This document shows positions 6,001 through 6,471 of a stretch of DNA of 6,471 nucleotides, one piece after another. This stretch comes from Candidatus Falkowbacteria bacterium CG23_combo_of_CG06-09_8_20_14_all_49_15 (GTDB taxonomy: Bacteria; Patescibacteriota; Patescibacteriia; Patescibacteriales; UM-FILTER-48-10): the NCBI GenBank assembly GCA_002771615.1, contig PCSD01000025.1, positions 15,844 through 22,314 on the forward strand, read 5' to 3'. Under the pieces are notes generated by a model, which was not told the DNA's origin, did no database searches, and worked only from the letters and a program-made list of their open reading frames with translations. The position numbers and the translations under genes are program-made. Numbering within the stretch: position 1 is the first letter of the stretch; the number at the start of each line of letters is the position of its first letter.

Positions 6001-6471
6001 AATCCAGTATTTTGCCAAACCGACCGCCGCCTCCTCGGGCAATCCCTGGTCGGCATACAAATGGACTTCTTACTTGCAGGTTTTTGACGGCGCCAATTAC
6101 CAATCCACGACTTCCAACGAAGTGGAATTCAATGTCAGCATCGCCTTAAGCCTGCAGGAAGACACGATCGATTTCGGTGACAGCATTTTCGCCGGCAATA
6201 ATACCGGCAACCAGAATTCCACTTCCACCATTGTCAACGCCGGCAATTCCCCGATTGACACGTATATCCGGGGCCTTGATTTGTCCGGCGAAAATTACGG
6301 CGGTTATATCACAGTTGACCAGATCAAGTGGGACCAGACCAATTTCAATTACGAGCTCGGCATAAAGATGCTCGCGGATTCGGACCAGTATGTCGACCTG
6401 GCCGCGCCGCGTCCGATCAGCACGAGCACGGACGTAATGGATGAAATTTATTGGGGAATCGGCATTCCGCC
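1..6471 (+). CDS. Giant multidomain cell-surface/adhesin-like protein, partial at both ends
   Basis: One reading frame (first full codon at base 2, last at 6467-6469) runs through the window without a stop, giving at least 2156 residues; start and stop are both outside. The modules in order are glycine-rich, LamG-like, short Ig-like, Fn3, propeller-like repeats, Ig-like, Fn3, two CARDB-like modules around another beta domain, three Cys-bearing Ig-like domains, and a C-terminal beta domain. These families are typically extracellular and bind carbohydrate or protein or act as spacers. The product is rich in Gly, Ala, Ser, Thr, Asn and Asp, and poor in Lys; Asp plus Glu clearly outnumber Lys plus Arg, as in secreted acidic proteins. 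No catalytic motif or membrane segment is visible, and the signal peptide and anchor must lie outside. Third positions favour C and G; TTA, CTA, TCA, AGA and ATA are rare throughout, so the gene looks of one origin. The reading frame is certain. The surface role is inferred from domain content, and the Patescibacteria assignment from remembered module resemblance. Confidence 0.95.
2..430 (+). other. Glycine-rich domain (ALK-type/Gly_rich-like), N-terminally incomplete
   Basis: Residues 1-143 are dominated by glycine, with Ala, Ser and Asn between. Aromatic landmarks sit among the glycine runs: GSGYYGGGG near r60-68 and GGGGGSSYLSG at r81-91. The segment closes with a hydrophobic strand GLAVMSYTP (r135-143). 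Glycine runs broken by YY and SSY and ended by a beta strand resemble the glycine-rich domains of ALK-type receptors and of bacterial and phage surface proteins, where polyglycine helices pack beside a beta scaffold. It is not collagen-like, since there is no Gly-X-Y periodicity with proline. It may be a binding or spacer module near the N terminus, but its function is unknown. The exact family is a guess from pattern; the composition is directly visible. Confidence 0.7.
92..256 (+). repeat. In-frame GGC trinucleotide tracts inside the glycine-rich domain
   Basis: Uninterrupted GGC runs encode the glycine stretches: four units at 92-103, four at 116-127, three at 164-172, six at 194-211 and four at 242-253, the last extended by a GGT. 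Short triplet tracts of this kind can slip during replication, and each change adds or removes whole glycines without breaking the frame. They could therefore vary in length between strains, and they are also places where assembly may be inexact. No functional role is shown. Confidence 0.75.
431..766 (+). other. LamG / concanavalin A-like lectin domain, C-terminal part only
   Basis: Residues 144-255 carry the hallmark strands of a LamG/laminin_G_3-type jelly roll. They are VLAGKGSAYQITL (r146-158), the core WHHVALSYD (r181-189), KFYVDGTLR (r199-207) and the closing FDEWRVSKIARS (r233-244), followed by FNNQ (r252-255). Such domains bind glycans or protein ligands outside the cell. About 110 residues are present, whereas the family usually spans 150-200. 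The opening strands, normally a segment like a display of EAWVK, are absent, and the glycine-rich domain runs straight into the middle of the fold. Either the first half lies upstream of the glycine-rich insert, outside the window, or the domain is truncated. The LamG identity is strong. Confidence 0.85.
767..964 (+). other. Short Ig-like module with YKWQ...ACDD motif, copy 1
   Basis: Residues 256-321 contain GYKWQAMACDDDGDCTGW (r291-308), then a strand ending in LQVDTT that leads directly into Fn3 domain 1. A second copy of the same motif, GYKWQVIACDDQNACSAW, occurs at r1000-1017, also followed by a VDT linker and an Fn3 domain. The two cysteines (r299 and r305) have the same spacing as in copy 2 (r1008 and r1014) and could form a small disulfide loop. 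Copy 1 has only about 35 residues before the motif; copy 2 has over 100. Copy 1 therefore looks like a shortened version. It is probably a structural spacer in the stalk. Confidence 0.65.
965..1291 (+). other. Fibronectin type III domain 1
   Basis: Residues 322-430 follow the Fn3 pattern: an entry strand TVPSAPGQL, then NTITLAFGAATDEDNFTEYKI with the EYKIYY strand, the turn LSPDTIYYFNIWAYD (FNIWAYD at r406-412) and the closing GHKTSSTP. The order 'L-P-x-T-x-Y-x-F-x-I-x-A-x-D' is the Fn3 F-strand signature. The length of about 109 residues is slightly over the usual 85-100, with a longer loop after the C strand. It is an extracellular spacer or ligand-binding module. It is a clear paralogue of Fn3 domain 2, sharing FGAAT, EYKI and FNIWAYD exactly. 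Confidence 0.88.
1307..2662 (+). repeat. Eight repeats of about 57 residues, probable beta-propeller
   Basis: Residues 436-887 fall into eight units beginning near r436, 494, 551, 607, 666, 725, 785 and 838, a spacing of 50-60 residues. Most units share a layout: a strand opening with aromatic residues (such as IYYRLWNGTSW, WGAVYRF, AMYYYGASAYD, VVFWD), a variable loop, then a hydrophobic strand ending in an acidic or Asn turn (IGLAFKTWDG, FLIARNNN, LFLSFDDD, GVLYFSDS, GLAYFAGRDS, GVVVGDYN, LLAVFQNDD). That strand-turn-strand periodicity is typical of seven- or eight-bladed beta-propellers of the sialidase/BNR-like kind. No Asp-box (SxDxGxxW) is evident and no catalytic residues are recognised, so enzyme activity is not claimed. 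Two cysteines (r534 and r587) sit in comparable places in units 2 and 3. The array lies between the two Ig-Fn3 modules and is probably a globular binding head. The periodicity is visible; the fold is inferred. Confidence 0.6.
2663..3091 (+). other. Ig-like domain with YKWQ...ACDD motif, copy 2 (full length)
   Basis: Residues 888-1030 begin with NLPANLGQYKNDG, continue with a core strand ASVKFSARAFDPDTYD (Ig-like 'v.f.A.a.DpD' pattern), and end with GYKWQVIACDDQNACSAW (r1000-1017) and FYVD leading into Fn3 domain 2. Four cysteines (r956, 965, 1008, 1014) could form two disulfides. The opening 'LxQYKxDGxT' and the closing 'YKWQ' are, from memory, recurrent in surface proteins of Parcubacteria-like genomes. 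Its role is probably structural, presenting the propeller-like region and the Fn3 domain. I know no specific Pfam name for it, so the fold call is inference. Confidence 0.65.
3092..3427 (+). other. Fibronectin type III domain 2
   Basis: Residues 1031-1142 start with TEAPSPPGNLTV, continue through TVTLVFGAATNE and SEYKIFYKEG, and end with the F-strand signature GLSSSTDYVFNIWAYDKAGNKASATP (FNIWAYD at r1118-1124). The pattern and length (about 112 residues) match Fn3. Together with the preceding YKWQ domain it repeats the arrangement at r291-430, so the unit was duplicated as a pair. An insert rich in Gly, Ala and Asp (r1069-1092 or so) lengthens the loop between the C and E strands. Confidence 0.88.
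3428..3949 (+). other. CARDB-like beta module, copy A
   Basis: Residues 1143-1316 begin with SFRFEND (r1150-1156). They continue with a strand RLAVRIQIENNGGD (RIQIENNGGD at r1186-1195), YKLQF (r1202-1206), an acidic middle section with GAWADVGTG, then YTELVFMVE (from r1273) and YRFRLYDQTGG (from r1291). 'L-x-I-x-N-x-G' followed by a strand with aromatic residues resembles CARDB and other Ig-fold modules common in surface proteins. A related copy occurs at r1475-1657 with the same landmarks in the same order. It probably acts as a stalk or adhesion module; no binding site is identified. I remember this layout from Patescibacteria proteins but cannot name a curated family. Confidence 0.6.
3950..4423 (+). 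other. Intervening beta-sandwich-like domain with Asp-rich loop
   Basis: Residues 1317-1474 separate the two CARDB-like copies and match neither. Landmarks are STIRYSKGFYAS, the Asp-rich loop DLDGDRD (r1352-1358), a strand IPIWFFATKH, NVYLQIFRFGSVNIWITIATD, and a closing ADYYDADGWMYWRVYQ (r1438-1453) followed by LQTDYYDLNF. Alternating hydrophobic and aromatic strands suggest a jelly-roll or carbohydrate-binding-like fold. DxDGDxD loops often bind calcium, but neither ligand nor metal can be shown here. No cysteine is present. The family is not recognised by name. Confidence 0.5.
4424..4972 (+). other. CARDB-like beta module, copy B
   Basis: Residues 1475-1657 repeat the layout of r1143-1316: HYRWRADDGD (r1480-1489) in place of SFRFEND, RLRLEIANTGGG (r1517-1528) in place of RIQIENNGGD, FRLEY (r1535-1539) in place of YKLQF, YTEVEY (r1615-1620) in place of YTELVF, and YCFRVTNGG (from r1634) in place of YRFRLYDQTGG. 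The spacing between landmarks agrees to about a dozen residues. Copy B has a longer middle section (GYAFITGDMVED) and two cysteines. Sequence identity is low enough that the duplication must be old or the copies were acquired separately. Confidence 0.6.
4973..5377 (+). other. Cysteine-bearing Ig/cadherin-like domain 1 (YYLAICK type)
   Basis: Residues 1658-1792 open with QAPGFTNGPTDND, followed by GADVTFKATASDSENHQYYLAICK (YYLAICK at r1705-1711), TCTGGAWCVSG and NAWYAYVCDKV, and close with SPFVVN. The 'V-x-F-x-A-x-A-x-D' strand is the usual Ig-like or cadherin-like entry. Six cysteines (r1710, 1725, 1731, 1744, 1762, 1773) give an even number, suitable for three disulfides. This is the first of three related domains in tandem, and probably part of an extracellular stalk. 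From memory, this module recurs in Parcubacteria-like surface proteins. Confidence 0.65.
5378..5716 (+). other. Cysteine-bearing Ig/cadherin-like domain 2
   Basis: Residues 1793-1905 start with RRPQFTAV, continue with ENFLISAAVTDNDTEGGADTLRLFVCTT and end with TYDYYAFVFDSHGLAA and AGTYTVN. They match domain 1 in order: entry strand, D-rich turn, 'L-x-x-x-V-C' (here LRLFVC, there YYLAIC), Cys-rich middle, 'YYAFVFD' (there WYAYVCD). Four cysteines are present (r1836, 1848, 1854, 1866). The Cys of the late 'YVCD' strand is replaced by Phe, so one disulfide of domain 1 appears to be missing. Confidence 0.65.
5717..6139 (+). other. Cysteine-bearing Ig-like domain 3 with CxxxDCxxxDC section
   Basis: Residues 1906-2046 start with NTMPVLGALSLNNGNHLTL, continue with a threonine-rich strand, SVSDLNGCHTLQSAIAAVYI, a cysteine cluster, and a final beta section WSAYKWTSYLQVFDGANY. 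Six cysteines (r1946, 1965, 1972, 1980, 1985, 1997) include CYQINAVDCVKSDCDG. The pattern 'DLNGC...C...C' with acidic residues suggests disulfide-stabilised loops, perhaps with bound calcium. It is more diverged than domains 1 and 2, and is placed with them because of its position, length and Cys content. Confidence 0.55.
6140..6469 (+). other. C-terminal beta domain, cut by the window end
   Basis: Residues 2047-2156 read as an Ig-like beta domain: IDFGDS (IDFG at r2056-2059), STSTIVNAGNSPIDTYIRG (NAGNSPID at r2079-2086), LSGENYGGYI, and a final YWGIGIP (r2150-2156). 'xFGxxxxG...xxxxVxNxGNxxIxxxIxG' resembles the 'abnormal spindle/choice-of-anchor' type of surface beta domain, where a closing 'W-G-I-x-I-P' is usually followed by a last strand such as GTYTG. 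That strand should lie just past the window. A membrane anchor or sorting signal would follow, but none is visible here. Confidence 0.6.

Overview
The whole window is one coding region. Reading the + strand with codons starting at base 2, I followed the frame line by line to base 6469 and found no stop: 2156 consecutive sense codons, open at both ends. Neither the start codon, signal peptide and promoter nor the stop, surface anchor and terminator lies in the window. I see no second gene, RNA gene, mobile element or CRISPR array. Other open stretches on either strand are shadows of this frame. Residue numbers below count from the codon at base 2 (residue r begins at base 3r-1), not from the true N terminus.

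The product is a giant, modular, secreted or cell-surface protein, built almost entirely of beta-rich adhesion-type modules. In order they are: a glycine-rich domain (r1-143); a LamG/concanavalin-A-like half domain (r144-255); a short Ig-like piece with a YKWQ...ACDD motif (r256-321); fibronectin type III domain 1 (r322-430); eight repeats of about 57 residues that read like a beta-propeller (r436-887); a full-length Ig-like YKWQ domain (r888-1030); Fn3 domain 2 (r1031-1142); two copies of a CARDB-like beta module (r1143-1316 and r1475-1657) around a separate beta domain (r1317-1474); three cysteine-containing Ig-like domains (r1658-2046); and the start of a C-terminal beta domain (r2047-2156). 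No catalytic motif is visible. The likely role is binding surfaces, glycans or other cells, or forming a surface fibre.

The organism is most likely a member of the Patescibacteria (Candidate Phyla Radiation, Parcubacteria-like). This rests on remembered resemblance of several modules (YKWQ...ACDD followed by YVDT and Fn3; YYLAICK Ig-like; closing YWGIGIP) to giant surface proteins predicted from such genomes, not on a search. GC content is moderately high, roughly 55-60% by eye. TGA does not occur in frame, so nothing points to the TGA-as-glycine code of Gracilibacteria and Absconditabacteria. Codon use looks even throughout, with no sign of a recently transferred segment.

The most interesting points are the regular propeller-like array inserted between two copies of an Ig-Fn3 module, the abrupt junction of the glycine-rich domain to the middle of a LamG fold, and the confinement of most cysteines to the C-terminal Ig-like block. 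This is one gene fragment, and I found no multi-gene system.
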